Notes under the pieces: model-generated
The model's database searches: none
Seen by the model: only the letters and a program-made list of their open reading frames with translations
Told to the model about the DNA's origin: nothing
Translations under genes and position numbers: made by a program
Assembly (NCBI RefSeq): GCF_015476655.1
Contig: NZ_JABFHF010000037.1
Coordinates: 1-46,307 of the forward strand
Source: Aquiflexum lacus
GTDB lineage: Bacteria > Bacteroidota > Bacteroidia > Cytophagales > Cyclobacteriaceae
DNA: 46,307 bases
Direction of reading: 5' to 3'
Part shown: one piece after another, positions 26,473-35,382 of the stretch
Layout of the letters: each line of letters begins with the position of its first letter
How positions within the stretch are numbered: the stretch's first letter is position 1

Positions 26473-28077
26473 ATGAAATACAAACAATTGATTTTCCTGG
26501 TCTTCCTCCTTTATATCTCTTGTGGGGAAAAATCATCTAAAAAGGAATCATACTATCCCGTAATCGGCTATATCCAATTGGATGATTCCGTATTGGAAAT
26601 CTCCGAAATGGCAACGGGTCTAGAAGTACCTTGGGATTTGGAGGCAATTAGAGAGGGAGAATTGTGGTTTACACAAATAAGCGGTTCCCTACATCGGTTA
26701 GACATAAAGTCCGGAGAGCAAAAAGAAATATTTCAAATCCCGGATTTGATTGCCAAAAAGTCCTATGGCCTCTTGGGCATGACTGTTCACCCCCAAGAAC
26801 CCTTAATTTTTCTGCATTATACCTTTGCCATTCCCAAGCAGGGTCAGGAAGAGGAAATCAGGTCGAGATTGGTCAGGTACCATTTCAATGGTGAAACACT
26901 CATCAATCCAAAAATCCTCATGGATAGTCTTCCGGGAGCAACTTTTCACAATGGTTCCAGAATTGTCATAGCCAAGGATAATACCCTGCTCTTTTCGCTC
27001 GGTGATATCGGAAAAGTAAACCTGACCCAGGACAAGAATTTTCCGGGTGGAAAGATTTTGAGAATAAACTTGGATGGAAGTATTCCCGAAGACAATCCAT
27101 TTACCGACAATCCGGTATGGGCCATGGGATTGCGGAATACCCAAGGATTGGTATTTGGAAAAAACAATCAACTGTACGGATCGGACCACGGACCCTCAAA
27201 TGATGACGAAGTCAACCTATTGGTCAAAGGGGGGAATTATGGATGGCCGGATGTGCATGGATTTGTCGACAATGAGAAAGAAATTGCTTATGCTGGAAAA
27301 GTGAATGTGATAGAACCATTGGCAGCATGGACACCTACCATCGCCGTGGCAGGATTGGCTTATTATGGAAACAAAGACATTCCCGAATGGGAAAACAGCC
27401 TTTTGCTGGCTACCATGAAGGGCCGTTCTATGCGGGTTTTACATTTGAATAATGAAGGGACTATCATAGATGAGCAAGATATTTTTCTCCAAAAACATTT
27501 TGGTAGAATCCGTGATATCAGTGTTTCCCCATCAGGTGATATTTTTTTTGGCACCAGCAACAGAGACTGGCATCCACGTTTCCAATCTTGGTTATATGAC
27601 AGTTTACCTGATGGTCCGGACCGGATTATAAGAATTCGTAAAATGAATCCACATGAGGAGATGAATACTTCGCTGAGGATTTTCAAAAAAGACTTGGAAC
27701 CCATAGAATTGTTAGATGAAAATTGGTCTTATGAGGTACCCAAAGAATTGGATGCCGGGGCCAAACTCTATACACAACATTGCCTTACCTGTCATGGGCC
27801 TGATGGCAAAGGCGCTGCCGATCTGATTCCTCCATTATCTCAAACCGATTGGGTGACCGGAGACAAGGGAAGATTGATCCGTGTCATGTTAATGGGATTG
27901 TCCGGAGAAATCACAGTCAACGGACAAAAATACAATCAGGAAATGCCTGCTTATGAACATCTTTCAGATCAGGAAATTGCAGACTTGCTCACTTTTATCA
28001 GAAATGATTTTGGAAACAAATCAGGTGCTGTCATTGCAGGTGAGGTCTATGAAGAAAGGAAAGGTTTAAAACGGTAA
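26473..28077 (+). CDS. PQQ-type sugar dehydrogenase fused to cytochrome c (lipoprotein)
   Basis: About 534 residues from ATG 26473, chosen because a signal and lipobox-like stretch follows (LLYISCGE, C17); the GTG at 26440 adds 11 unlikely residues. Residues about 45-395 form the six-bladed glucose/sorbosone dehydrogenase propeller (VPWDLEAI, SDHGPSNDDEVNLL, GGNYGWPDVHG). The C-terminal domain has a heme-binding CLTCHG (C437, C440, H441) and a later Met ligand candidate in QEMPAYEHLSDQEI. Members oxidise sugars in the periplasm and pass electrons to an attached c-type heme. The actual sugar is unknown. It overlaps the convergent SLC13 gene by 12 nt. Confidence 0.87.
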   Translation: MKYKQLIFLVFLLYISCGEKSSKKESYYPVIGYIQLDDSVLEISEMATGLEVPWDLEAIREGELWFTQISGSLHRLDIKSGEQKEIFQIPDLIAKKSYGLLGMTVHPQEPLIFLHYTFAIPKQGQEEEIRSRLVRYHFNGETLINPKILMDSLPGATFHNGSRIVIAKDNTLLFSLGDIGKVNLTQDKNFPGGKILRINLDGSIPEDNPFTDNPVWAMGLRNTQGLVFGKNNQLYGSDHGPSNDDEVNLLVKGGNYGWPDVHGFVDNEKEIAYAGKVNVIEPLAAWTPTIAVAGLAYYGNKDIPEWENSLLLATMKGRSMRVLHLNNEGTIIDEQDIFLQKHFGRIRDISVSPSGDIFFGTSNRDWHPRFQSWLYDSLPDGPDRIIRIRKMNPHEEMNTSLRIFKKDLEPIELLDENWSYEVPKELDAGAKLYTQHCLTCHGPDGKGAADLIPPLSQTDWVTGDKGRLIRVMLMGLSGEITVNGQKYNQEMPAYEHLSDQEIADLLTFIRNDFGNKSGAVIAGEVYEERKGLKR

Positions 28078-30000
28078 AATCAGAGGGATCAAGAAGATTG
28101 CCAAGATCATCACCATCACTGTAAAAGGCACCCCGATTTTAATGAAATCACCAAATTTGTAATTTCCCGGCGCTACTACCAAGGTATTGACGGGAGATGA
28201 GACAGGTGTCATAAATGCTGAAGATGCAGCCAAGATTACCGCCATGGCAAAGGGGTAAGGAGACAATCCAAGTTCATAAGCCATGGCTATGGCTATGGGT
28301 GCCATCAGCACTGCGGTGGCTGTATTGGAAATGAAAAGACCTAAAATGGCGGTAATCAAAAATAAAGCACCTATGGCAAAATAGGGTGCACTTTCACCTA
28401 CTAAAGCCAAGAGTGCATCAGAGGCCATTTCCACGCCACCTGTTCTTTGCAAAGCTATCGAAAAAGGCATCATACCCACAATCAGAACCAAGCTTTTCCA
28501 AGAGATGGAATTATAGGCACTGTTCATATCCACTATGCCAAATATTCCCATCATGAGACATCCTAAAATAACAGCATGCACATTGGGGAGTAGCCCCGTC
28601 ACCATGAGTAAAACGACCATTGCCAAAATCAAAAGGGCATGAGTTCCTTTACCGGCTGCAGGGAGAACCTCCTCAAACTCAGAAGGCATATTCAATAATA
28701 TAATGTCATCTGAATCCTGGAACATCCTTTTGATGTCTTCCCAGAATCCGGCAAATAATATGGTATCTCCGACATGCAATTCTGTGACCAACAAATCTTC
28801 AGTAAGGGCTTCGTTTCCCCTCCAAATTCCTATTACAGTCAACCCTGTTTCTGTTCGGATCCTTGCATCGATAACAGATTTACCCACCCATCCCGATTCT
28901 GCGGGTACGATAGCTTCTGTCATACCAAGTTCTTGAGAGATCGTGGTAAGGTATCCTTTTCCTCCTGATAGCTTAATAGGTTCAACCCCATATTTTAATA
29001 CCAATTCATTGATTTTAATTTCTGAATTACCAGAATCCAACAAAAGAATATCCCCTGCTTTAAAATCCATCTGCTTGCTTGGCCTGTTAAAAACAGTCTT
29101 TGAACCTTCTTTTCTTTCAACTGCCAAGAGGTTGATACCGTTTTTTCCAAAATCAAGTTCATTGATCTGCAAACCCAATAGCGGGGAATCCTCCAAAACC
29201 GTTACCCGGTACTCCCTTTTTTCAAGTTTATATTTTGTGATCAGATCCTTGAAAGTAGGCTTTCTTCTCTTTTTACCTGTCTTATCTGAATTATCAGGCA
29301 ACCACTTTCGGGCGATCAACATATAAAAAACTCCCATGATCAAAATAGCCACACCAAAAGGTGTAATGGTAAAAAAATCAAAGCCACCTTCTCCCTGACG
29401 CATCAATTCCGAATTTACCACCAAATTAGGAGCAGTAGAGATCAATGTCATCATGCCACTGATCAAGGCAGCAAAACTCATGGGCATCATCAAGTGGCTT
29501 GGGGATATACCAGTATTATTGCATATTCTGAATACAACTGGAATGAATATTGCGACTATGGCAGTCGAGCTCATGACGGATCCCAATCCCGCAACAGCCA
29601 CCATCAACAACACCAGTAATTTAGTTTCATTGCCACCAGCCTTTACATTGATCCAATCTCCTAAATCCCTTGCTACACCAGTTCTGACCAATCCCTCTCC
29701 CAATACAAAGAGTACCGCGATCAATACAATATTCGGATCACTGAAACCCACTAAGGTTTCTTCAACTGTGATGATTCCTGTAAATGGCAAAGCAGCAATC
29801 ATAATCACCCCGACGGCATCCATGCGAGGTTTGTTTTTGATAAACATCGCTATCGCTATGCCCAGCAGAGCAAGTACCCATATCAATTTGAAATTGAATT
29901 CAGTACCTGTTAGGTTCTGAAAAAATACTAAAATTGGAGGATTGAAATAGAGACTAAGAATTTGAAAGACTATGATCAAAGCCGATAAAATTAAAAACAT
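28066..30000 (-). CDS. SLC13/DASS-family permease with RCK_C (TrkA-C) domains
   Basis: A 644-residue inner-membrane protein with about eleven or twelve hydrophobic helices split by a soluble insert (about 235-410). The insert contains two TrkA_C/RCK_C-like segments, DSPLLGLQINELDFGKNGIN and AESGWVGKSVIDARIRTETG. The helices around ISNTATAVLMAPIAIAMAYE and AFMTPVSSPVNTLVVAPGNY carry the paired SNT/SPV-type hairpins of DASS transporters. Members carry di- or tricarboxylates, sulfate or related anions, usually with Na+; the substrate is not determined. It is a single gene, convergent with the sugar dehydrogenase. Confidence 0.88.
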   Translation of the reverse strand: MFLILSALIIVFQILSLYFNPPILVFFQNLTGTEFNFKLIWVLALLGIAIAMFIKNKPRMDAVGVIMIAALPFTGIITVEETLVGFSDPNIVLIAVLFVLGEGLVRTGVARDLGDWINVKAGGNETKLLVLLMVAVAGLGSVMSSTAIVAIFIPVVFRICNNTGISPSHLMMPMSFAALISGMMTLISTAPNLVVNSELMRQGEGGFDFFTITPFGVAILIMGVFYMLIARKWLPDNSDKTGKKRRKPTFKDLITKYKLEKREYRVTVLEDSPLLGLQINELDFGKNGINLLAVERKEGSKTVFNRPSKQMDFKAGDILLLDSGNSEIKINELVLKYGVEPIKLSGGKGYLTTISQELGMTEAIVPAESGWVGKSVIDARIRTETGLTVIGIWRGNEALTEDLLVTELHVGDTILFAGFWEDIKRMFQDSDDIILLNMPSEFEEVLPAAGKGTHALLILAMVVLLMVTGLLPNVHAVILGCLMMGIFGIVDMNSAYNSISWKSLVLIVGMMPFSIALQRTGGVEMASDALLALVGESAPYFAIGALFLITAILGLFISNTATAVLMAPIAIAMAYELGLSPYPFAMAVILAASSAFMTPVSSPVNTLVVAPGNYKFGDFIKIGVPFTVMVMILAIFLIPLILPF

Positions 30001-30430
30001 AATAATTGACGTAAAATAAATAGATGGTAACCTTGCATTAAAGGTAAATACTTATTCCAAAATGAAAAATAATACCAGAGTTTATGGTGAATTGAACGTT
30101 GAAATTGTAAAAATCACCACTAACTCACCATCACCCCGCAATACACTAGCCATCTCTAAATTATCCATTTGAAAATTAGATAAAAACAAGCCTTTAGATC
30201 CTGAAAATAGCCAAATACCCATTTATGACATATTTTTATTGTTTAATAGTCGTAATTTATTATTCTGATTATCAATTGATTATAGACTATTTAATATAAT
30301 TATTAAAAAAAGTCAATTTAAAACGTATAATTTTTAAAAAGTAATTTGTTACATTTAAAAAACATTAAACGTGTTATAAAGTTTATTCACCCGGATTAGT
30401 ATTACTTAATTACCCTCAAAATATAGCTTT
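30001..30430. other. AT-rich intergenic region
   Basis: 430 bp between two divergent genes. It is strongly AT-rich, especially 30230-30370, with no ORF, repeat or RNA fold that I can support. It should hold the promoters of the SLC13 gene and the response regulator. Confidence 0.4.
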
Positions 30431-30838
30431 ATGCATTGGGAAAAAATTATATTAGTGGATGATGATGCTGTGACAAGCAAGGTCCATAAAAGATTGATTG
30501 ACCATATCGGTTATGATGGCGAGGTAGTTGTTCTTCCTGATGGTACCAAAGCCATGAATTATATTCAATCGCACCTGACCCAACCCGAATTCAAAAAGAA
30601 AAGAGGTTCAAAAGACCTTGTTTTATTGGACCTGCACATGCCGGGAACAAACGGATGGCACTTCATGCAGCAATTCATAAAATTCGATAAAAAGACAAAA
30701 AACAAATTCAGAATTGTTATGGTCAGTAGTTCCATACACCCTGATGATATTGAACCCATCAAACTGATTCCTGAAATAGAAGAATATATCATCAAACCTC
30801 TTTCAGTGGACAGGTTAAAAAATCTGATTTACGGGTAA
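30431..30838 (+). CDS. Single-domain response regulator (CheY-like)
   Basis: A 135-residue receiver domain without an output domain. The acidic pocket is LVDDD (D10-D12), the phospho-acceptor is D67 in LLDLHMPG, the switch Ser lies in MVSSS, and the conserved Lys is in IIKPL. Stand-alone receivers of this type in Bacteroidota are often partners of orphan hybrid kinases. No kinase is nearby, so the input is unknown. Confidence 0.88.
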   Translation: MHWEKIILVDDDAVTSKVHKRLIDHIGYDGEVVVLPDGTKAMNYIQSHLTQPEFKKKRGSKDLVLLDLHMPGTNGWHFMQQFIKFDKKTKNKFRIVMVSSSIHPDDIEPIKLIPEIEEYIIKPLSVDRLKNLIYG

Positions 30839-30950
30839 ATCTACCATGCTTTTCACGAATTAAGGAAGAGCTGATTTTTTGTCCATCCCATTGATCGGAT
30901 TCACTTCTTGAGCGACTCGATAGCTCAACTGAAATACAGGATTAATTAAG

Positions 30951-31676
30951 TCAAAACGACGCTCTCAGCAATTTCGCTTTAGTAATAGCCGAAAAATCAG
31001 CCTCCATTTCGTAATACATCAAAAAGGCATTATCAATCCTATCTGCATCCGTTATATCAGGCATTCTGATATACTTGTTTCCAACACCGGGAGGCCAAGC
31101 TGCAGCAGAAACTTTGATGGCCAACTTCCCATTGTTCATCCCGATTTCTTTGATGGAGAGGCTATTTGTATTGCCATTGGTCAACCTTGCCGTTACAAAT
31201 GATCCCTTTTTGATTTTTCCTGATTCAGGATCTATTTCACTAAGAATACTGACTTTTGGACCTCCTCCTCTTTCATAACCACTTTGAAAAACCCCACTGA
31301 AAGCGCCGTCCAATACATGGTGTTTAGTGAGGTATTTGTTATCCGTACTCCCTCCATCTAAAGTAAATACAGCCAATAATTTTTCATCTGCAAAAGCGAT
31401 AATTGTTCCCCTTCCATCAACCGGAGTTTCTTCATACCTGATTCTCCATACCGTTTCTCCATTGGAGTTGGTCTTTTGGATATAGGGATCCTGATTGATG
31501 CTACTGACTTGATCGTACCCTATTTTGTAAGTATTGCCAAGATTATCGTTAACTTCAGTGTCTTTTGACAAGAAAACATTCAAATTTGGATCCGGTTGAG
31601 GGCCTTCAATTCCTGATTGACAGGAAATCAAACAAAAAAAACCAAAAACCCCTGCGAGAATTGGGATTTTTTTCAT
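30951..31676 (-). CDS. Lipoprotein of unknown function
   Basis: About 241 residues from ATG 31676, where a classical lipoprotein signal begins (MKKIPILAGVFGFFCLISC, C19); a longer ORF from 31712 adds 12 residues without purpose. The mature part has no motif I recognise. It is beta-rich with repeated short strands (TVWRIRYEETP, LLAVFTLDGGST), reminiscent of propeller-type lipoproteins. It is a single gene flanked upstream by the hairpin-repeat array. Confidence 0.7.
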   Translation of the reverse strand: MKKIPILAGVFGFFCLISCQSGIEGPQPDPNLNVFLSKDTEVNDNLGNTYKIGYDQVSSINQDPYIQKTNSNGETVWRIRYEETPVDGRGTIIAFADEKLLAVFTLDGGSTDNKYLTKHHVLDGAFSGVFQSGYERGGGPKVSILSEIDPESGKIKKGSFVTARLTNGNTNSLSIKEIGMNNGKLAIKVSAAAWPPGVGNKYIRMPDITDADRIDNAFLMYYEMEADFSAITKAKLLRASF

Positions 31677-31822
31677 GAAAATTTCAATGTGGGTGAACTT
31701 CAAATTTATCAAAGAATTTGAAAAATTACTTACTTTGATTTCAAATAGAATAAAATAATATTGCTTGACGAATTACCGGACATGGTTAAGATTTTGTCCG
31801 ATACTTCAGTACGCAGTTTACA

Positions 31823-32121
31823 GGGACAACCTTTGAGGTCTTTTTTTGGACCTCGAAGGTTTTTTGTTGAGTTTTGAGATCAATATATAAGTAGGCAGTC
31901 GCAGTTTGCAGGGGACAACCTTTGAGGTCTTTTTTTAGACCTCGAAGGTTTTTTGTTGAGTTTTGAGATCAATATATAAGTAGGCAGTCGCAGTTTGCAG
32001 GGGACAACCTTTGAGGTCTTTTTTAGACCTCGAAGGTTTTTTACTTAGGTTGGAGATCAATAATTAAGTATGCAGTTTGCAGGGAACAACCTTTGAGGTC
32101 TTTTTTTAGACCTCGAAGATT
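31823..32121. repeat. Four tandem units of about 89 bp, each with a long hairpin
   Basis: Unit starts (gggacaac or gggaacaac) are at 31823, 31912, 32001 and 32082, so the periods are 89, 89 and 81 bp. Each unit contains an inverted repeat, AACCTTTGAGGTC and GACCTCGAAGGTT, around a T-rich loop (31828-31861, 31917-31950, 32006-32038, 32088-32121). It is followed by a segment with gagatcaatatataag and cagtcgcagtttgcag. It is not CRISPR: the units are contiguous and the intervening sequence is conserved. Confidence 0.8.
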
Positions 32122-32213
32122 CTATTGAGGTTGGAGATCAAAATATATGAGAAAACAGTAGCAGTAGTATGAAGAAATTTTAAACTGCATAAAAAATTAC
32201 CGGGAAAAATTTG

Positions 32214-32279
32214 TACTGTAAACTAAACACTGCCAATAATTCACTGAACACTGCCTACAGTAAACTGAACACTGAAAAA
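32214..32279. repeat. Heptad-period tract abutting the GH3 start codon
   Basis: 7-nt units such as ACTAAAC, ACTGCCA, ACTGAAC, ACTGCCT and ACTGAAC run directly into the ATG at 32280 as ...CACTGAAAAA-ATG. Read as protein, the tract gives a 7-residue repeat (KLNTANNSLNTAYSKLNT), which falsely extends the reading frame upstream to 32211. Confidence 0.75.
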
Positions 32280-33821
32280 ATGGACCAACTAAAAAAAATA
32301 GGACAATTGTTCTCTCCAGCGGCATTTATACATGACACGGAGGAAAATATACTGGAAATGGAGTCTTTGATCCGAAACCAGCACATAGGTGGGATCACTT
32401 TTTTTCATAGCCGATACAGTGCCGCTGCCAATTTTGAGAAAAGACAGGAAAAGCTTGTTTACAAGGACACATTGGAGAAACTACAAGCCCTCATCCAACG
32501 CTACCAAAAAATCTCCAAAACACCCCTCCTCATCAGTATAGATGCGGAGTTCGGGCTGGCCATGCGGCTTGAAAATACCCCGCAATATCCTTATGCCATT
32601 ACTTTAGGTGCGATGTCAGAAAAAGAGATTGATCTGATATTTGAAACAGGCTACAGAATCGGCAAAGATTTAAGGGATATCGGCATTCATTTGAATTTTG
32701 CGCCAGTTGCTGATATCAATACCAATCCCAAAAACCCCGTCATTGGCTACAGATCTTTTGGCAGGGACAGGAATAAGGTCAGCAATTTTGCATTGGCAAT
32801 GTACAAAGGCATGGTTAAAGCCGGAATTGGAGCTTGCTACAAACATTTTCCCGGACATGGGGACACCGATGTGGATTCCCATCTTGGACTGCCTGTCATC
32901 AATAAATCCAAAGCGAAGTTGTTGGAAGAAGAGCTTTATCCATTTATTGAAGGTATCAAAGATGGCATCGATATGATCATGGTTGGACACCTTGCTGCAC
33001 CTGCACTTTGCCATGGTAAAAACACTCCTGCATCCATTTCCAGGGATATCATCACCGGTTTTCTCAAAGGAGAACTTGGATTCAAGGGACTTGTGGTGTC
33101 AGATGCCTTGAATATGAAAAGTGTCAGCGATATGTATCCCGAACCGGGGAGATTGGAGTGGGAAGCTTTCCATGCGGGGAATGATATTTTATGTTTTTCC
33201 GAAAATGTTAGCGAAGCAACAAAATTAATTGCAGAAAAAGCTTCATCCATACAGGTCGATGTGAGTTTCCAAAAAATCATGAAGCTGAAAGAGACTCTAG
33301 GACTTTTTGATCAGTCATCTATCCGCTTTCAGGGTTTTGATTGGGACAGCCATCATGCTTTCAACCAACAATTGGCTAAAGAATATATTACTGTGATTTC
33401 TGAAAATGAATCCGTCCCAAAAATTCCTATGGACCTTCACAACCGAAAAACGGCCCTTGTATCAGTTTACAAGGGAAAGGACAACCTGTTTTTCCAAGGC
33501 ATTGATCCCAATAACCTGATCCCAAAATTCGAAATATCCCATAACGTGGATTTCGATTTTCAAAAATTGGTTGATTTTGAAAGTATTCTGATTGCCCTGT
33601 TTGTACCCTCTGCCAAACCCATCAATCATTTTGGATTGGAAACGCAATTGATGAAAAAAATCACAGAATTGATAGCAAATAAAAATGTTGAATTATTTCT
33701 GTTTGGAACTCCCCTCGTTTTAAGTGAGCTACCTGATTTTGAAAAGATGCAAAAAATAGTCTGCGCTTATCAGGATTTTGAAGTGACCCAAAAAGAAACT
33801 GCCCGCTATTTTCTTGGATAA
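32280..33821 (+). CDS. GH3-family beta-N-acetylhexosaminidase (NagZ-like)
   Basis: About 513 residues from ATG 32280, chosen because the upstream extension is repeat-encoded. It has the NagZ signature KHFPGHGDTDVDSH (188-201), whose Asp199/His201 form the characteristic dyad, and the nucleophile Asp275 in VVSDALNM. HLNFAPVADINTNPKNPVIG also fits the family. A C-terminal domain of about 150 residues follows the barrel. These enzymes remove GlcNAc or related sugars, for example in muropeptide recycling. No signal peptide is seen, so a cytoplasmic location is inferred. Other GH3 activities are possible, but the DSH dyad favours hexosaminidase. Confidence 0.85.
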   Translation: MDQLKKIGQLFSPAAFIHDTEENILEMESLIRNQHIGGITFFHSRYSAAANFEKRQEKLVYKDTLEKLQALIQRYQKISKTPLLISIDAEFGLAMRLENTPQYPYAITLGAMSEKEIDLIFETGYRIGKDLRDIGIHLNFAPVADINTNPKNPVIGYRSFGRDRNKVSNFALAMYKGMVKAGIGACYKHFPGHGDTDVDSHLGLPVINKSKAKLLEEELYPFIEGIKDGIDMIMVGHLAAPALCHGKNTPASISRDIITGFLKGELGFKGLVVSDALNMKSVSDMYPEPGRLEWEAFHAGNDILCFSENVSEATKLIAEKASSIQVDVSFQKIMKLKETLGLFDQSSIRFQGFDWDSHHAFNQQLAKEYITVISENESVPKIPMDLHNRKTALVSVYKGKDNLFFQGIDPNNLIPKFEISHNVDFDFQKLVDFESILIALFVPSAKPINHFGLETQLMKKITELIANKNVELFLFGTPLVLSELPDFEKMQKIVCAYQDFEVTQKETARYFLG

Positions 33822-33859
33822 ATCAAAACAGCGGGCATTATACTCCTAAATAAGTTTTT

Positions 33860-34450
33860 TTATTTTCTGGTCAAAACCCTGAATTGGTCCATCACCCGGT
33901 AAGTAGCTTTGGTAAGTTCTGTGTTGACTTCAGGAGAAAAAAGGTCGAAATACGCAGCCGTATATCCTTGCCAGATGGTATTTCCCTTTTTGTTGTCGAT
34001 CACAAAAATCACCAAAAGCCCATTGTTTTCAGTGTATTTGACCCTATTGTAATTTTCATCTTTTTCCCTGTTCTCTTTTTCCTGCTCTTCATTGACCTCT
34101 ACCATTTCACCCCTTCTTTGTAGCCAAAAGTCAAAATTGGGTTGGTCATACCCTCTATACTTTACTTCATCGGTAAAAATCTTATAGTTGATCAAAAGGT
34201 CAGGTTGTTCATTTTGAAGTCGAAATCCCTGAGAGCCTAATCTTGAACTGATGGTTTTCTCAATGGCCTGAAAATAAGCGATCGAATCAGTGTCAGAATC
34301 AGGAAATGGATTGTTTACAAACCCAAAAGTCTTGTACCTCTTAAAATTTCCCGAGTAGTTAAAATCAGAATCGGCTATGTAATCTTTTTGACTTAAACAG
34401 CCGGATATTAACAAAATAACGGCTGGAATGAAGAATTTAAATTGTTTCAT
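33860..34450 (-). CDS. DUF4136-domain lipoprotein
   Basis: About 196 residues from ATG 34450 (an upstream ATG at 34459 adds three residues). The lipobox is LLISGC (C18). DSDFNYSGNFKRYKTFGFV and the later FDLFSPEVNTELTKATYRV fit the DUF4136 pattern found in many Bacteroidota outer-membrane lipoproteins. Function unknown. It is convergent with the GH3 gene. Confidence 0.78.
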   Translation of the reverse strand: MKQFKFFIPAVILLISGCLSQKDYIADSDFNYSGNFKRYKTFGFVNNPFPDSDTDSIAYFQAIEKTISSRLGSQGFRLQNEQPDLLINYKIFTDEVKYRGYDQPNFDFWLQRRGEMVEVNEEQEKENREKDENYNRVKYTENNGLLVIFVIDNKKGNTIWQGYTAAYFDLFSPEVNTELTKATYRVMDQFRVLTRK

Positions 34451-34691
34451 ATCTGACAATTTTTAGGAGATTGCAAAGGGTCGAAAGGTTTGATCTAAGG
34501 TTTGATGAACCTCTTTAAAGATCACCTAGGAATAAACATCAAAATGTAATTTTTGTTTTGTGGATATTAATTTGAACATCAATACATTATAAACATATTT
34601 TATCCTAAGTTCAAGATTTTTTTGTTGTTCTGCTATTCTTTTTTTATAAATGTCAAATAGATAACAATATTCTTTAGTAATTTAATAGGAA

Positions 34692-35363
34692 ATGGCTGCA
34701 TTCATCATAGGAGACGTACACGGTTGTCTTTATACATACCTTGAACTTTTAGACCATTGGGATCCCAAATCGGAAAAATTGATCCAACTTGGGGACTTGG
34801 TGGACAGGGGTAACCATTCACCCTCGGTTTTGGAATTGGCCTTTCAGCTGAAAAAGAATTTTGGCCAACAAGTTCAATTCCTCATGGGCAATCATGAACA
34901 TATGATGATCAAATACATGAGAGGAGAAGACAAACAAAAGAATTGGCTATTTAATGGTGGTCAACAGACATTGCACCAATTCGAAACCCTCGATTTTGAC
35001 CCGGACAATTATGCCACGTGGTTATCCGCCCTTCCGCTTTTTTGGGAAAATGAATACCTTAAAATATCACATGCAGGATTCAGTGGTTTGGGCAATGCCG
35101 AAGACCCCAATAATCCAAATGGACTTTTATGGAACAGAAAACCGCTTATCAATATTCACAAAATTCAGGTCATCGGACATACACCGCAATGGGACGGCAA
35201 ACCCAAATACAACCCTGATTCCAATTCATGGAATATTGATACAGGGGCTTATGGAGGCGTATGCCTGACAGGAATCAAATTTGAAGAAAACGGAAAATTT
35301 CTGAAAACTATATCCATACCTACTGATAAAAGGGACATACAAAAAGGTGATTATCCGACTTGA
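34692..35363 (+). CDS. PPP-type metallophosphoesterase (serine/threonine phosphatase-like)
   Basis: A 223-residue protein with all core motifs of the PPP family: GDVHG (7-11), GDLVDRG (34-40), GNHE (66-69), then KISHAGF and VIGHTP supplying the later His ligands. Length and order fit bacterial PrpA/PrpE or ApaH-like phosphatases. It may dephosphorylate proteins or dinucleoside polyphosphates; sequence alone does not decide. It is convergent with the tandem ABC ATPase gene. Confidence 0.88.
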   Translation: MAAFIIGDVHGCLYTYLELLDHWDPKSEKLIQLGDLVDRGNHSPSVLELAFQLKKNFGQQVQFLMGNHEHMMIKYMRGEDKQKNWLFNGGQQTLHQFETLDFDPDNYATWLSALPLFWENEYLKISHAGFSGLGNAEDPNNPNGLLWNRKPLINIHKIQVIGHTPQWDGKPKYNPDSNSWNIDTGAYGGVCLTGIKFEENGKFLKTISIPTDKRDIQKGDYPT

Positions 35364-35382
35364 TGGTTTTGAAAGCAGAACT

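Noticed and set aside
31823-32121. Possible CRISPR array (regular spacing of repeats)
   Set aside because: The units are contiguous, the 'spacers' are nearly identical, and no cas genes are present.
32211-32279. N-terminal extension of the GH3 protein
   Set aside because: Encoded by heptad repeats with a TTG start; the conserved protein begins at ATG 32280.
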